From Phaeobacter cretensis (GTDB taxonomy: Bacteria; Pseudomonadota; Alphaproteobacteria; Rhodobacterales; Rhodobacteraceae): DNA of 64,000 nt. The stretch spans positions 1,798,001 through 1,862,000 of the forward strand of contig NZ_JBKBEU010000001.1 of assembly GCF_047372505.1 (NCBI RefSeq), read 5' to 3'. The position numbers and the translations under genes were made by a program. Positions 28,018 through 37,310 of the stretch are shown piece after piece. How positions within the stretch are numbered: position 1 is the stretch's first letter; every line of letters begins with the position of its first letter. The notes under the pieces are model-generated. The model ran no database searches and was not told the DNA's origin. It worked only from the letters and a program-made list of their open reading frames with translations.

Positions 28018-28566
28018 ATGCCCCAAATGATCCCCGCCTGGGTGAATGGCACCCTGAAGCCGGTCGATAAACTGGCAGCCCATGAACAAGGGCTTAAGCA
28101 CAAGGCCGTTTCGGTTTTTGTGGTCAAAGGCGGTGAAATCCTGATGCAACGCCGAGCCATGGGCAAGTACCACACCCCGGGTCTTTGGGCGAACACCTGC
28201 TGCACCCATCCGCAGTGGGACGAAGCCTCTCCCGCCTGCGCGGTCCGTCGTATGCAAGAAGAGCTGGGCATCACTGGGCTTTACCCTGAATTTCGCCATC
28301 ATCTGGAGTACCGCGCTGATGTCGGCAACGGCCTGATTGAACATGAGGTGGTTGACGTCTTTCTCGCACATGCCCATCGGGTGCCGGAGCTGACACCCAA
28401 TCCCGATGAGGTGATGGAGACCCGCTGGATCGACTATCACGATCTCTTGGCCGAAGTGCAGCGCCACCCCGACCGCTTTACCCCTTGGCTCAAAATCTAT
28501 CTCAATAGCTATTCCGACGTTATCTTCGGTCCGGATCTTAGCCTTGGCAACACCGACGACAGCTAA
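28018..28566 (+). CDS. idi: isopentenyl-diphosphate delta-isomerase, type I
   Basis: A 182-residue Nudix-fold enzyme that interconverts isopentenyl and dimethylallyl diphosphate. Catalytic residues by comparison with E. coli Idi are C62 in 'NTCCTHP' and E110 in 'IEHEVVDVF'. The Nudix-like helix is 'AVRRMQEELGI' (75-85). Metal-site histidines are H28 ('GLKHKAVSV') and H52/H64. I chose ATG 28018, the first ATG in a family-like context; a TTG at 28003 is possible. No other isoprenoid or carotenoid gene is near, so it stands alone here. Confidence 0.95.
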   Translation: MPQMIPAWVNGTLKPVDKLAAHEQGLKHKAVSVFVVKGGEILMQRRAMGKYHTPGLWANTCCTHPQWDEASPACAVRRMQEELGITGLYPEFRHHLEYRADVGNGLIEHEVVDVFLAHAHRVPELTPNPDEVMETRWIDYHDLLAEVQRHPDRFTPWLKIYLNSYSDVIFGPDLSLGNTDDS

Positions 28567-28684
28567 GCAGCGGCCATCGCATAAGTCTCTAATCGGAGGA
28601 TTTACTCATCTTGCCCGGTCTGAGCGGCATGGTTCTTTATCAAACCAGCGTAAAAGCATCAGAGAGGTTAGACAGATAACAATC

Positions 28685-29801
28685 ATGATCGCAGGGGCAG
28701 GCATCACAGGGTTGACGCTTGGCCTCACTCTGCATGAACTAGGCGTGCCTTTTCGTATCTACGAAACCACAGACACGCTGAAACCGATGGGCGTCGGCAT
28801 CAACCTGCAGCCCAATGCGGTGCGGGCACTGTTTGATCGGGGGCTGAAGGCGGAACTCTCCGCGATTGGCATGTGCACCCGTCAGCTCGGGTTCTATTCC
28901 AAACTGGGCAAGACCATCTGGGAAGAATCCCACGGTCAGGACGTAGGTTACACTTGGCCACAATTCTCCGTACATCGCGGCGCGCTACAGATGATGCTCT
29001 ACCACGCGCTGTTGGATCGGGCCCGTCCGGATGTCATCACCGCCGGTGCACGTGTTACCGGGTATGGAACCACATCAGATGGCGCGGCCCTTCACATCAA
29101 TGGCAGGAAGCAAGCGACCGGCACACTGTTGATCGGCGCCGACGGCATTCATTCCGTCATTCGCGCCCAGAAGTATCCAGATGAGAGCGCACCAATCTGG
29201 AAGCCCGCGGCTGATATTCAGGATTTTCTACCGGGTATTGCAGATTCGCAATTTGACTGGATCGATGTACCTGCCCTGATCAAGGGTGCGGAAACCGTCT
29301 ATGAATATCCGATGGTAGATCGTAACCCGCTGCCACTTTGGCCGGATGGTCGGGTCAGCCTGATGGGCGATGCGGCGCATCCGACCTAGCGAGTAGGCTC
29401 TAACACGGCCATTCAGGCCATTGCCGATGCATGCATAGTCGCCTCCCGCCCGGCTGCTAACCCATGGGGTCACACCTCAGGCACTGACCGCGTACGAGGA
29501 AGCTTTGCGTCCAATGACAACCGCTATCGGCAAGGCCAATCACGCAGGCGGCGGTCCCGACGGTGTGCTGCAACAAGTAGAGGATCTCTGCGCCGGTGAC
29601 TTTGCCGACATCACAGACGCGATCCCACAGGAACAACTCGCCGTTCATGCCGCGAAATACAAATCCATCGCAGGTTTCTCGATCGATGAACTGAACGCAC
29701 GTCCCCGAACCATACCGTCAGATGCGCGAGTTCTTTGGCGCTCCCGGCCACAATGGCCCCACCGGTTCTCCCTGCCTCCCATTGCTAGACAGGATGAATG
29801 A
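28685..29801 (+). pseudogene. flavin-dependent monooxygenase, degraded
   Basis: Remnant of an FAD-dependent aromatic-ring-hydroxylase-like oxidoreductase (normally about 400 residues). The FAD fingerprint 'MIAGAGITGLTLGL' and the second motif 'GADGIHSVIRAQ' are intact. After that a central block of perhaps 80 or more residues is missing: the sequence jumps from 'PDESAPIWK' to the part that precedes 'EYPMVDRNPLP'. The FAD-binding 'SLMGDAAHPT' is followed by an in-frame TAG (29387-29389), where Tyr would be expected before 'RVGSN'. A frameshift at about 29455-29465 moves the remaining C-terminal part ('TPQALTAYEEALRP' to 'ELNARP') into the third frame. Three independent lesions make this a clear pseudogene. 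Confidence 0.88.
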
Positions 29802-29855
29802 GCCCCGCCGTGCATAGCGCGGCGCTACGCCCAACTGCGCAGTTGCAGTCTATGA

Positions 29856-29898
29856 CTGTAACGGAACAGGCGGGAGCACCCCGCCTGTTCCGTTACAG
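29856..29898. repeat. 19-bp perfect inverted repeat downstream of glpK
   Basis: CTGTAACGGAACAGGCGGG (29856-29874), loop AGCAC, and its exact complement (29880-29898). It ends 6 bp from the glpK stop. On the minus strand it is the first structure after glpK, so it is probably its terminator or an mRNA 3' stabiliser, but no T run follows on either strand. Confidence 0.85.
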
Positions 29899-29904
29899 AT
29901 AGGA

Positions 29905-31389
29905 TCAAACGCCAATCACAGCCTCTACCGCGCGTTTCCAGCGTGCATAAGCGGCACTGCGATGGTCTTCATCCATCTCTGGGGTGAATTGTTGATCCAG
30001 TGCCCAGGTCTCGGCGAAACCAGCCTGATCAGGGTAGACTCCTGCCCGCATTCCCGCCAGCCAAGCAGCGCCCAGCGCGGTCGTCTCTTGCATCACGGGC
30101 CGATCCACCGCCGCGCCCAACAAGTCTGAAAGGCTTTGCATGGTCCAGTCGCTGGCGCTCATGCCGCCATCAACCCGCAATGTCACTAGGCTGTCACCGC
30201 CCCAATCAGCACGCATCGCTTCCCATAGATCACGGGTCTGATACGCCACGCTTTGCAAAGCAGCGCGCGCATATTCAGCAGGCCCTGAACTGCGGGTCAG
30301 ACCGAACATGCCGCCTCTGCAATCTGGTTTCCAATAGGGCGCACCAAGGCCGGTAAACGCAGGCACCAATATGACATCCTGACCCGGATCAGCATTGCGC
30401 GCCAATGCACCGCTTTCCTGCGCCGATCCAATAATGCCCAGACCGTCACGCAACCATTGCACTGCCGCCCCGGCAATAAAAATGGACCCTTCCAGAGCAT
30501 ATGTCGGCGCTCCGTCCAGCTGATACGCGATTGTGGTCAACATCCGGTTTTGTGACAAAACCGGTGTATCGCCGGTGTTCAGAAGCGCAAAACACCCAGT
30601 ACCATAGGTGGATTTCATCATACCGGGCTTGAAACAAGCCTGCCCGATAGTGGCCGCCTGCTGATCACCCGCAACGCCCAAAATGGCGATCTCACCGCCC
30701 AGGAATTCCGCTTTGGTCGTCCCAAAATCCGCCGCACAATCCTTGACCTCCGGCAACATCTCACGCGGCACCCCCAGGACACCGCAGATCTCGCTGCTCC
30801 AACGTCCTTTTCGGATATCATACATCAGGGTACGGGCTGCGTTGGTTGCATCGGTCACATGTGACGCTCCACCCGTCAGACGCCAGATCAGGAAACTATC
30901 AACCGTACCAAACAGCAGATCACCAGCCTCGGCCCGATCCCGCGCACCGGGAACCGTGTCCAGAATCCATTTCAGCTTGGTGCCCGAGAAATAGGGGTCG
31001 AGCAGCAGGCCGGTTTTCTGCCGTACGCTGTCTTCATGGTCTGCCACGCGCAATTCTTCGCAGATCGCACTGGTGCGACGGTCCTGCCAGACAATCGCAT
31101 TATGGATCGGTTTACCGCTGTGCCGGTCCCAGACAACCGTGGTTTCGCGCTGATTGGTGATGCCAATTCCAGCAATGTCGTCGGCTGAGACACCCTGCGC
31201 CTCCATCACCTGACGACAGACATCCAGCGTTGTCGTCCAAAGATCCTCTGGATCGTGTTCAACCCAACCAGCCTGCGGGAAATGCTGTGTGAATTCTTGC
31301 TGGGCCGATCCTTTGGCCTGCATGTTGTCGTCAAACAGGATCGCTCTGGTCGAGGTTGTGCCCTGATCTATCGCCAGAATATACGTCAT
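29905..31389 (-). CDS. glpK: glycerol kinase
   Basis: A 494-residue FGGY-family kinase that phosphorylates glycerol to glycerol 3-phosphate. The start 'MTYILAIDQGTTSTRAI' is the classic first phosphate loop. 'GITNQRETTVVWDR' (about 76-90), 'GDQQAATIGQACF' and 'GLGAPYWKPDCRG' are family signatures. I place the start at ATG 31389 because GGGGAGGGG precedes it; the frame is open seven codons further to 31410. The usual partners glpF and glpD are not in the window. The gene follows panC on the same strand after 67 bp, probably as a separate unit. A large hairpin lies just after its stop. Confidence 0.97.
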   Translation of the reverse strand: MTYILAIDQGTTSTRAILFDDNMQAKGSAQQEFTQHFPQAGWVEHDPEDLWTTTLDVCRQVMEAQGVSADDIAGIGITNQRETTVVWDRHSGKPIHNAIVWQDRRTSAICEELRVADHEDSVRQKTGLLLDPYFSGTKLKWILDTVPGARDRAEAGDLLFGTVDSFLIWRLTGGASHVTDATNAARTLMYDIRKGRWSSEICGVLGVPREMLPEVKDCAADFGTTKAEFLGGEIAILGVAGDQQAATIGQACFKPGMMKSTYGTGCFALLNTGDTPVLSQNRMLTTIAYQLDGAPTYALEGSIFIAGAAVQWLRDGLGIIGSAQESGALARNADPGQDVILVPAFTGLGAPYWKPDCRGGMFGLTRSSGPAEYARAALQSVAYQTRDLWEAMRADWGGDSLVTLRVDGGMSASDWTMQSLSDLLGAAVDRPVMQETTALGAAWLAGMRAGVYPDQAGFAETWALDQQFTPEMDEDHRSAAYARWKRAVEAVIGV

Positions 31390-31456
31390 CTTGCCCCTCC
31401 CCTGGGTCATTTGGGGCGAAGATTAGCCGTAAAAGTGGGATCGCTACCAGCCCTTA

Positions 31457-32314
31457 CTAATTACTTAGTTGATCAACCGTGATATTGTCGATCAGCCTGA
31501 TGCCATCCAGCCATACCGCCACCAGAAGACGAGCCGGACGATCAGGGTGCGACAGCGGTGCCAGTGTCTCTGCACAGCGCAGATCCAGATACTCAACCTC
31601 GCCAAAACCAGCATTGGCAAGTGCCGTCCGCGCCAGTGTAGTACTCTCGTCAAAATCAGCGCCAGCTTGTAGCTGATCCGCCAACTCACGCAACACCGGA
31701 TAGAGCTCAGCCGCCCGCCCCAGCGCTTCGGGCGACAGACGCATATTGCGCGAAGACATCGCAAGACCTGAGGGTTCGCGTATCGTCGCGCAGCCCTGCA
31801 CGGTGATCGGAATATCCAGATCCCGCGCCATACGGGTGACCACCATCAATTGCTGATAATCCTTTTCCCCGAAGAACGCTTGATCAGCGCCGCTTTGCAA
31901 AAAGAGCTTTGCCACGACCGTTGCAACACCGTCGAAATGACCCGGCCGAAATTCCCCTTCCAGAACATCTGTCAGCCCTGACACCGACACGTTGGTCGCA
32001 TAACCGTCAGGATAAATCTGATCAGGATCAGGCACATAAATTGCATCAACTCCATAGGGCGCCAATTTTTCCGCATCCTCATGTTCGGTGCGCGGATATT
32101 TGGCCAGATCCTCAAGGCTATTGAACTGACGCGGATTGACAAAAATGGTCACGATCACCCGATCACAGGTCGCCTTGGCCGCAGTGACCAGCGACAGATG
32201 CCCGTCGTGTAACGCGCCCATAGTGGGCACCAGCCCGATACGCGCGCCTTCGCGTCGCCAGTCGGAATGCAGCGCACGCAGATCGCTCAGGCGGCGCAGT
32301 ATAGGGGCAGTCAT
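31457..32314 (-). CDS. panC: pantoate-beta-alanine ligase
   Basis: A 285-residue pantothenate synthetase joining pantoate and beta-alanine with ATP, the last step of vitamin B5 synthesis. The nucleotide-binding 'VPTMGALHDGHLSLV' is at about 29-43, 'IFVNPRQFNSLEDLAKYPR' at about 57-75 and 'FGEKDYQQLMVV' at about 146-157. The C-terminal dimerisation domain has 'EYLDLRCAETL'. Its start is 7 bp after the panB stop, so the two form a panBC operon. Confidence 0.97.
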   Translation of the reverse strand: MTAPILRRLSDLRALHSDWRREGARIGLVPTMGALHDGHLSLVTAAKATCDRVIVTIFVNPRQFNSLEDLAKYPRTEHEDAEKLAPYGVDAIYVPDPDQIYPDGYATNVSVSGLTDVLEGEFRPGHFDGVATVVAKLFLQSGADQAFFGEKDYQQLMVVTRMARDLDIPITVQGCATIREPSGLAMSSRNMRLSPEALGRAAELYPVLRELADQLQAGADFDESTTLARTALANAGFGEVEYLDLRCAETLAPLSHPDRPARLLVAVWLDGIRLIDNITVDQLSN

Positions 32315-32321
32315 ATCGGTA

Positions 32322-33170
32322 TCAGTCCTTTTGCGGGGCCGCGGGTTTTACCGGAGCCTGATCTGCAAACACATGTTCAGACGCCGGAAAACTTCTGGCG
32401 CGCACCTCCGCGGCATACTCGGAAATCGCAGCCTCTGCCAAGGGGCCCAGATCCGCATAACGTTTCACAAACTTTGGTTTAAAGGCGGTGAAAAAACCCA
32501 ACATGTCATCCACCACAAGGATTTGTCCGTCACACCCCGCACTGGCCCCGATTCCGATGGTGGGAATTGCGACCTCTGCGGTGACTCGATCCGCCAAACC
32601 CTGTGGCACCTTTTCAAGAACAACAGAAAACGCCCCCGCGTCGGCAACCGCATGTGCGTCGGTCAATACCGCTTCGCCGGCGGCGTCGCGCCCCTGCACT
32701 TTGTAACCGCCCAATGTATTGATCGACTGCGGCGTCAAACCGATATGCGCCATAACAGGAATGCCACGCTTGACCAAAAAGTGGATGGTCTCAGCCATCT
32801 CAACTCCGCCCTCCAATTTGACTGCCGCAGCACCGGTCGCAGCCATGAGCCGTGCAGCATTGCGAAAGGCTTGCTGCGGGCCTTCCTCATAGCTGGCAAA
32901 AGGCATGTCGATCACCAGCATTGACTGGCTCAATCCCCGCGCAACCGCCTGACCGTGCAGGATCATCATCTCCATTGTCACGCCAAGGGTCGAAGGCAAG
33001 CCATGCAGCACCATACCAACGCTGTCGCCAACCAGCACGAAATCACAATGCCCGTCCATGAACTGCGCCATTGGTGTGGTATAGGCCGTCAGGCTGACCA
33101 GCGGCGTACCTCCCTTACGGGCGCGGATATCCTCTGCATTCGGGGCCGTCTTGCGGGCTGTCGCACTCAT
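32322..33170 (-). CDS. panB: 3-methyl-2-oxobutanoate hydroxymethyltransferase
   Basis: A 282-residue ketopantoate hydroxymethyltransferase, first committed step of pantothenate synthesis, using 5,10-methylenetetrahydrofolate. Family motifs are 'VSLTAYTTPMAQFMD' near 27-41, 'VLVGDSVGMVLHG' near 47-59, 'MPFASYEEGPQQAFRNAARL' and 'PVMAHIGLTPQ'. The start at ATG 33170 follows GAGGA; the frame is open 13 codons further upstream without family similarity. It is the first gene of the panBC pair. The C-terminal 20 residues are longer than average and Ala/Pro-rich. Confidence 0.97.
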   Translation of the reverse strand: MSATARKTAPNAEDIRARKGGTPLVSLTAYTTPMAQFMDGHCDFVLVGDSVGMVLHGLPSTLGVTMEMMILHGQAVARGLSQSMLVIDMPFASYEEGPQQAFRNAARLMAATGAAAVKLEGGVEMAETIHFLVKRGIPVMAHIGLTPQSINTLGGYKVQGRDAAGEAVLTDAHAVADAGAFSVVLEKVPQGLADRVTAEVAIPTIGIGASAGCDGQILVVDDMLGFFTAFKPKFVKRYADLGPLAEAAISEYAAEVRARSFPASEHVFADQAPVKPAAPQKD

Positions 33171-33332
33171 CCTGATGTCCTCTACGTTCGCATTGCGCAC
33201 CGCTAGCAATTTACGCCGCGCGCTTCTAGGGGGCGAAATGTCCCGCTGCCCTTGATTACCTGAGGGAAAATGGAGAACACTTCACTCCAAAGCCCGACTA
33301 CAGCGGCTGTCACCCAGAGGGAGAGACCACCG

Positions 33333-34811
33333 ATGCCACGACTTTCATTCCTGTTTGCCGCTAGTTCTGCGCTGGCAATTCTGGCCGGCGGCGTGTCTGC
33401 ACGCGACAACGTCACCATTGCCCTGCAACTGGAACCGCCACATCTGGATCCAACCAGCGCCGCCGCTGGCGCTATTGACCAGGTGCTTTATGCAAACGTA
33501 TTCGAGGGGCTAACCCGGTTTACAAGCGATGGTTCTGTCGTGCCCGGCCTAGCCGAAAGCTGGGAAATCTCCGCAGACGGGCTGATCTATACCTTCCGCC
33601 TGCACAAGGATGTCCGCTTTCATGACGGCACCGCGATGGACGCCGAAGATGTGAAGTTCAGCCTTGATCGAGCCCGCGCCGAAGACAGCACCAATGCGCA
33701 AAAGGCCCTGTTCGCCGATATCGCAAGCGTCGAAGTGGTCGATCCGACCACCGTGCAGATCTCCCTGTCACAAGCCAACGGCATGATGCTGTTCAACCTC
33801 GCTTGGGGGGATGCCGTCATCGTCGCGCCAGAGAGCATCGAGGCGATCAAAACGACGCCCGTCGGCACCGGTGCATTTACGTTTGATGGTTGGGTCCAGG
33901 GCGACCGGATTGATCTCGCGCGCAACCCTGATTACTGGGGCACACCTGCCAAGTTGGGCTCTGCCACATTCAAATTCATCTCCGATCCGACCGCGGCTTT
34001 CGCCGCCATGATGGCAGAAGATATCGACGCGTTCGCCAACTTCCCGGCACCGGAAAACCTGCCTCAGTTTGAGGCCGATCCCCGGTTTCAAGTTCTCGTA
34101 GGCTCTACCGAAGGGGAAACGATCCTTTCAATCAACAACAAGCAGGCCCCGTTCGATGATCCCAAAGTCCGCGCCGCTGTGGCCCACGCAATCGACCGTC
34201 AGGCGATCGTTGATGGTGCGATGTTCGGTTATGGCACCCCTATCGGTAGCCATTTCGCTCCTCACAACCCAGCCTATGTCGATCTGACCGGGATCAGCGC
34301 CTATGATCCGGAAAAATCCCGCGCATTGCTGGCAGAAGCCGGGCTAGCCGACGGGTTTACCACTACATTGCACCTGCCTCCGCCCTCCTACGCACGACGC
34401 GGTGGCGAAATCATCGCCGCGCAACTGGCTCAGGTTGGCATCACTGCCGAGATCATCAATGTTGAATGGGCGCAATGGCTGGAAACGGTCTTTCGGGGCA
34501 AGAGTTTTGGCCTGTCAATCGTCAGCCATACAGAGCCGATGGACATCGGCATCTATGCACGCCCCGATTATTACTTCCAGTATGACAACGCAGCCTTCCA
34601 ACAGCTCATGACTGACCTATCGGGCACCACAGACCCCGACACCCGCATGAAAATGCTGCAAGAGGCCCAGGACATAATCGCCAAAGACTACGTCAATGGC
34701 TACCTGTTCCAGCTGGCCTCGCTCAGCGTAGCAAAGGCGGATTTGCAAGGGCTTTGGGCTAATGCTCCAACTCAGGCGGCTGACCTGACAGCGGTAAGCT
34801 GGGCCAAATAG
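33333..34811 (+). CDS. ABC transporter substrate-binding protein, peptide/nickel type
   Basis: A 492-residue periplasmic solute-binding protein of the SBP_bac_5 (DppA/OppA) family. A Sec signal covers residues 1-23 ('AILAGGVSA'). The mature start 'NVTIALQLEPPHLDP' and 'GLAESWEISADGLIYTFRL' are family hallmarks; 'HDGTAMDAEDVKFSLDRA' follows. I start at ATG 33333, after GAGGGAGAG; the frame is open 21 codons upstream without signal character. The permease and ATPase genes follow at 36.3-39.7 kb, separated only by the HDAC-like gene on the other strand, so this is most likely the receptor of that transporter. The ligand is unknown. Confidence 0.92.
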   Translation: MPRLSFLFAASSALAILAGGVSARDNVTIALQLEPPHLDPTSAAAGAIDQVLYANVFEGLTRFTSDGSVVPGLAESWEISADGLIYTFRLHKDVRFHDGTAMDAEDVKFSLDRARAEDSTNAQKALFADIASVEVVDPTTVQISLSQANGMMLFNLAWGDAVIVAPESIEAIKTTPVGTGAFTFDGWVQGDRIDLARNPDYWGTPAKLGSATFKFISDPTAAFAAMMAEDIDAFANFPAPENLPQFEADPRFQVLVGSTEGETILSINNKQAPFDDPKVRAAVAHAIDRQAIVDGAMFGYGTPIGSHFAPHNPAYVDLTGISAYDPEKSRALLAEAGLADGFTTTLHLPPPSYARRGGEIIAAQLAQVGITAEIINVEWAQWLETVFRGKSFGLSIVSHTEPMDIGIYARPDYYFQYDNAAFQQLMTDLSGTTDPDTRMKMLQEAQDIIAKDYVNGYLFQLASLSVAKADLQGLWANAPTQAADLTAVSWAK

Positions 34812-34839
34812 CCCGGTTTTCGTCAATGTTAGAGCCTGC

Positions 34840-34867
34840 CTACAACGCACCTAATGGAGCGTTGTAG
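34840..34867. terminator. hairpin between convergent genes
   Basis: CTACAACGC (34840-34848) and GCGTTGTAG (34859-34867) form a 9-bp stem with a 10-nt loop, flanked by a further CCTGC/GCAGG pairing. It sits midway between the convergent substrate-binding protein and amidohydrolase genes and probably serves both. No T run is present. Confidence 0.6.
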
Positions 34868-34896
34868 CAGTTTCGGCAGGTCCTTTCGTGACAGGG

Positions 34897-36018
34897 TCAG
34901 GACAACCCGCGCCTGCGGCGTAAGATCCTGACACTCTCGCGGATTTGATCCCGCACCGGGCCTGGCCGCGGTGTATCGCGCAGGGTCGTGAACCAATGAT
35001 CTGGCGGGTTTCGCCCCAGACGATGGCCCTTGAATTCCAGCCTGCGCAATAAATTCTCTGCAACCTCCGGCAGATAATCCGGAATTTCATGCCCGTTCAG
35101 CGTCGCCCAGACACCACACCACAAGCGTCCGACAGACCAGGGATTATACCCACCACCACCCAACACCAGATAGCGTGGCGACATATCTTTAAGCGCTGCA
35201 ACCACCGTCCAATGCGCATTATTCGACAGGTCCAGATGCGCCAGCGGATCTTCGGTCACGGCATCGGCCCCACATTGCAATACGATGGCTTCGGGCCGAA
35301 AATCCGCAAGCGCCGGCAGGATCAGCTCCTCCAACACATAGCCCATCTCGCTGTCATTAAAGCCGCGTGGCACCGGCAGGTTTAATGCACTGCCTTCGCC
35401 ATCATCTGCCAGCGTTCCCGTCTTTGGCCAAAGATTCTCCTCATGGGTGGAGATCATCAGGACCTGCTCGTCACCCGCAAAACCATGCTCGACCCCATCG
35501 GGATGATGCGCATCTATGTCGACATAGGCGATACGCTGCACCCCGTTGTGGCGCAGGGATAACATCGCCAGAACCGGGTCATTGAGATAACAAAACCCAT
35601 TGGCGCGATCCGGCATCCCGTGATGCGTACCGCCTGCCGGATTGTAGATCACGCCCCCATCGGCCAATCGCTCCCCAGCAAGGAGAGACCCACCCGCCGC
35701 CGTTGCAGGTCTGCGAAAGATCTCGGGAAAGACCGGGTTGGAAATCGTCCCTATATGATGCCGCGCCTTTACCTCGGCGCTGACCTTCTGCGCATGTTCT
35801 GCGGCCTGCAACGCTGCGATGTAGTCCCGGCTATGCCACAGTTCTAGCGCTGCCGGTTTCGCACGGGGGGAAAGTTGAAACTGCGACGATGGCAGCCAAC
35901 CTAAGGCCCGCGTCAGATCCATCACAGTAGAAACCCGAGGCACCCGCAAAGGATGCGCTAGTCCGTAGCTTGACCCACGATAGATCTCGGACCCGATGAA
36001 AACCGGCACCGCCAGCAC
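34897..36018 (-). CDS. histone deacetylase-like amidohydrolase (AcuC/acetylpolyamine type)
   Basis: A zinc amidohydrolase of the histone deacetylase superfamily, about 373 residues. Bacterial members remove acetyl groups from polyamines, other amines or proteins. Catalytic elements are intact: the His pair and following loop in 'GGTHHGMPDRANGFCYLND', the zinc ligands in 'DIDAHHPDGVEHGF', an Asp in 'VLQCGADAVTEDPL' and the transition-state Tyr in 'GGGGYNPWS'. The start is uncertain. I use GTG 36018, which puts 'VPVFIGSEIYRG' at the N-terminus as in relatives; TTG 36060 would add 14 unrelated residues. It lies between the two halves of an ABC transporter locus, divergent from the permeases. Confidence 0.88.
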   Translation of the reverse strand: MLAVPVFIGSEIYRGSSYGLAHPLRVPRVSTVMDLTRALGWLPSSQFQLSPRAKPAALELWHSRDYIAALQAAEHAQKVSAEVKARHHIGTISNPVFPEIFRRPATAAGGSLLAGERLADGGVIYNPAGGTHHGMPDRANGFCYLNDPVLAMLSLRHNGVQRIAYVDIDAHHPDGVEHGFAGDEQVLMISTHEENLWPKTGTLADDGEGSALNLPVPRGFNDSEMGYVLEELILPALADFRPEAIVLQCGADAVTEDPLAHLDLSNNAHWTVVAALKDMSPRYLVLGGGGYNPWSVGRLWCGVWATLNGHEIPDYLPEVAENLLRRLEFKGHRLGRNPPDHWFTTLRDTPRPGPVRDQIRESVRILRRRRGLS

Positions 36019-36283
36019 ATCAGAGTTAGATTTGGATGTAGGGAGCGTGGAATTGTGCAAAACTGTCAGAGCCTATATCTGTGCCATGCGCCCAGAGATA
36101 ACCCGGAACGCCGCCACGCCAAACCCCGCAATCGCGGTGCCCGTTCCGGCTGCGCGCAGGCCGCACATCTTCGCCTATAGCGCGTCTGCTACCCAACTGG
36201 AAAACAAATGTTTTTGACGATTTCATCCGATGGAACCTCTGCCCCTCTAGACCCGCGCTCAGCGCAGCCCTAACCTGCCGCAA

Positions 36284-37231
36284 ATGGGACGCTATATTGC
36301 CAAACGCCTGCTATCGCTGATCATCAGCCTTGTGATTGCCTCCTGGGTGATCTTTTTCGTGATCGAAATTGCGCCCGGCGATCCGGCGTCATTTATGCTG
36401 GGGATCAATGCCCAGCCCGATACCATCGCCGCCCTGCGCAGCGAACTGGGCCTCGACCAGTCGAAGTTTGCCCGCTACCTCAGCTGGTTCTTCGGCATGA
36501 TGCAGGGCGATTTCGGCACCTCCTACACCTACCGCACGCCGGTCGCACAGATGATTTCCGATCGCCTCTGGGTCTCGGTTCCGCTGGCGCTTTATGCGCT
36601 GACGCTTTCCACCCTGATCGCCCTTCCCGCTGGCATCTACGCTGCCGCCCGAAGGGGCAAGACCGGCGATATAGCCGTCATGGGCGCGACCCAACTGGGC
36701 GTGGCGGTGCCGAATTTCTGGTTCGCGATGATGCTGGTGCTGGTCTTTGCGATCAACCTGCGCTGGTTCAGCGCCGGCGGTTTTGTTGGCTGGGGGGCCG
36801 GGCCACTGGTCGCGCTGCATTCTCTCACCTTACCTGCGATTGCATTGGCCTTGCCCCAGGCTGCTATTCTCGCCCGTGTCATGCGCTCGGCACTACTGGA
36901 TATTCTTGGCGAAGATTTCATTCGCACCGCCCGCGCCAAGGGTCTGAGCCACCGTCAGGCCCTGTGGCGTCATGGGCTTCGAAATGCACTGATCCCTGTG
37001 CTGACCATTATTGGCCTGCAGTTTTCGTTTCTGCTGGCAGGTGCAATTATCATTGAACAGGTTTTCTATCTGCCCGGTCTGGGGCGGTTGGTGTTTCAGG
37101 CCATCTCTGCCCGTGATCTGATCGTGGTGGAAAGCGTCGTGATGCTGCTGGTCTTTGCCGTGATCATGGTGAATTTTCTGGTTGATCTGACATACGCGCT
37201 GGTCGATCCCAGACTGAGAGGTCGGGGATGA
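36284..37231 (+). CDS. ABC transporter permease, DppB-like
   Basis: A 315-residue inner-membrane permease of the peptide/nickel class. It has about six hydrophobic segments. The N-terminus 'MGRYIAKRLLSLIISL' and the loop 'ALRSELGLDQSKFARYLSWF' are typical of DppB/OppB. The cytoplasmic EAA loop that contacts the ATPase is 'DFIRTARAKGLSHRQALWRHGLRN' in parts (about 208-231). It is the first gene of a run of five: permease, permease, double ATPase, GNAT, aldehyde dehydrogenase. The 265 bp upstream, shared with the divergent HDAC-like gene, should hold the promoters; no clear operator was seen. Confidence 0.93.
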   Translation: MGRYIAKRLLSLIISLVIASWVIFFVIEIAPGDPASFMLGINAQPDTIAALRSELGLDQSKFARYLSWFFGMMQGDFGTSYTYRTPVAQMISDRLWVSVPLALYALTLSTLIALPAGIYAAARRGKTGDIAVMGATQLGVAVPNFWFAMMLVLVFAINLRWFSAGGFVGWGAGPLVALHSLTLPAIALALPQAAILARVMRSALLDILGEDFIRTARAKGLSHRQALWRHGLRNALIPVLTIIGLQFSFLLAGAIIIEQVFYLPGLGRLVFQAISARDLIVVESVVMLLVFAVIMVNFLVDLTYALVDPRLRGRG

Positions 37232-37310
37232 GACTTGCAGCTGGCCTCCCTCGCCCAGCACAGCCACCCAATGTCGGACGCACGCGCCTCTCGAAGATAG
37301 GATCACACCC

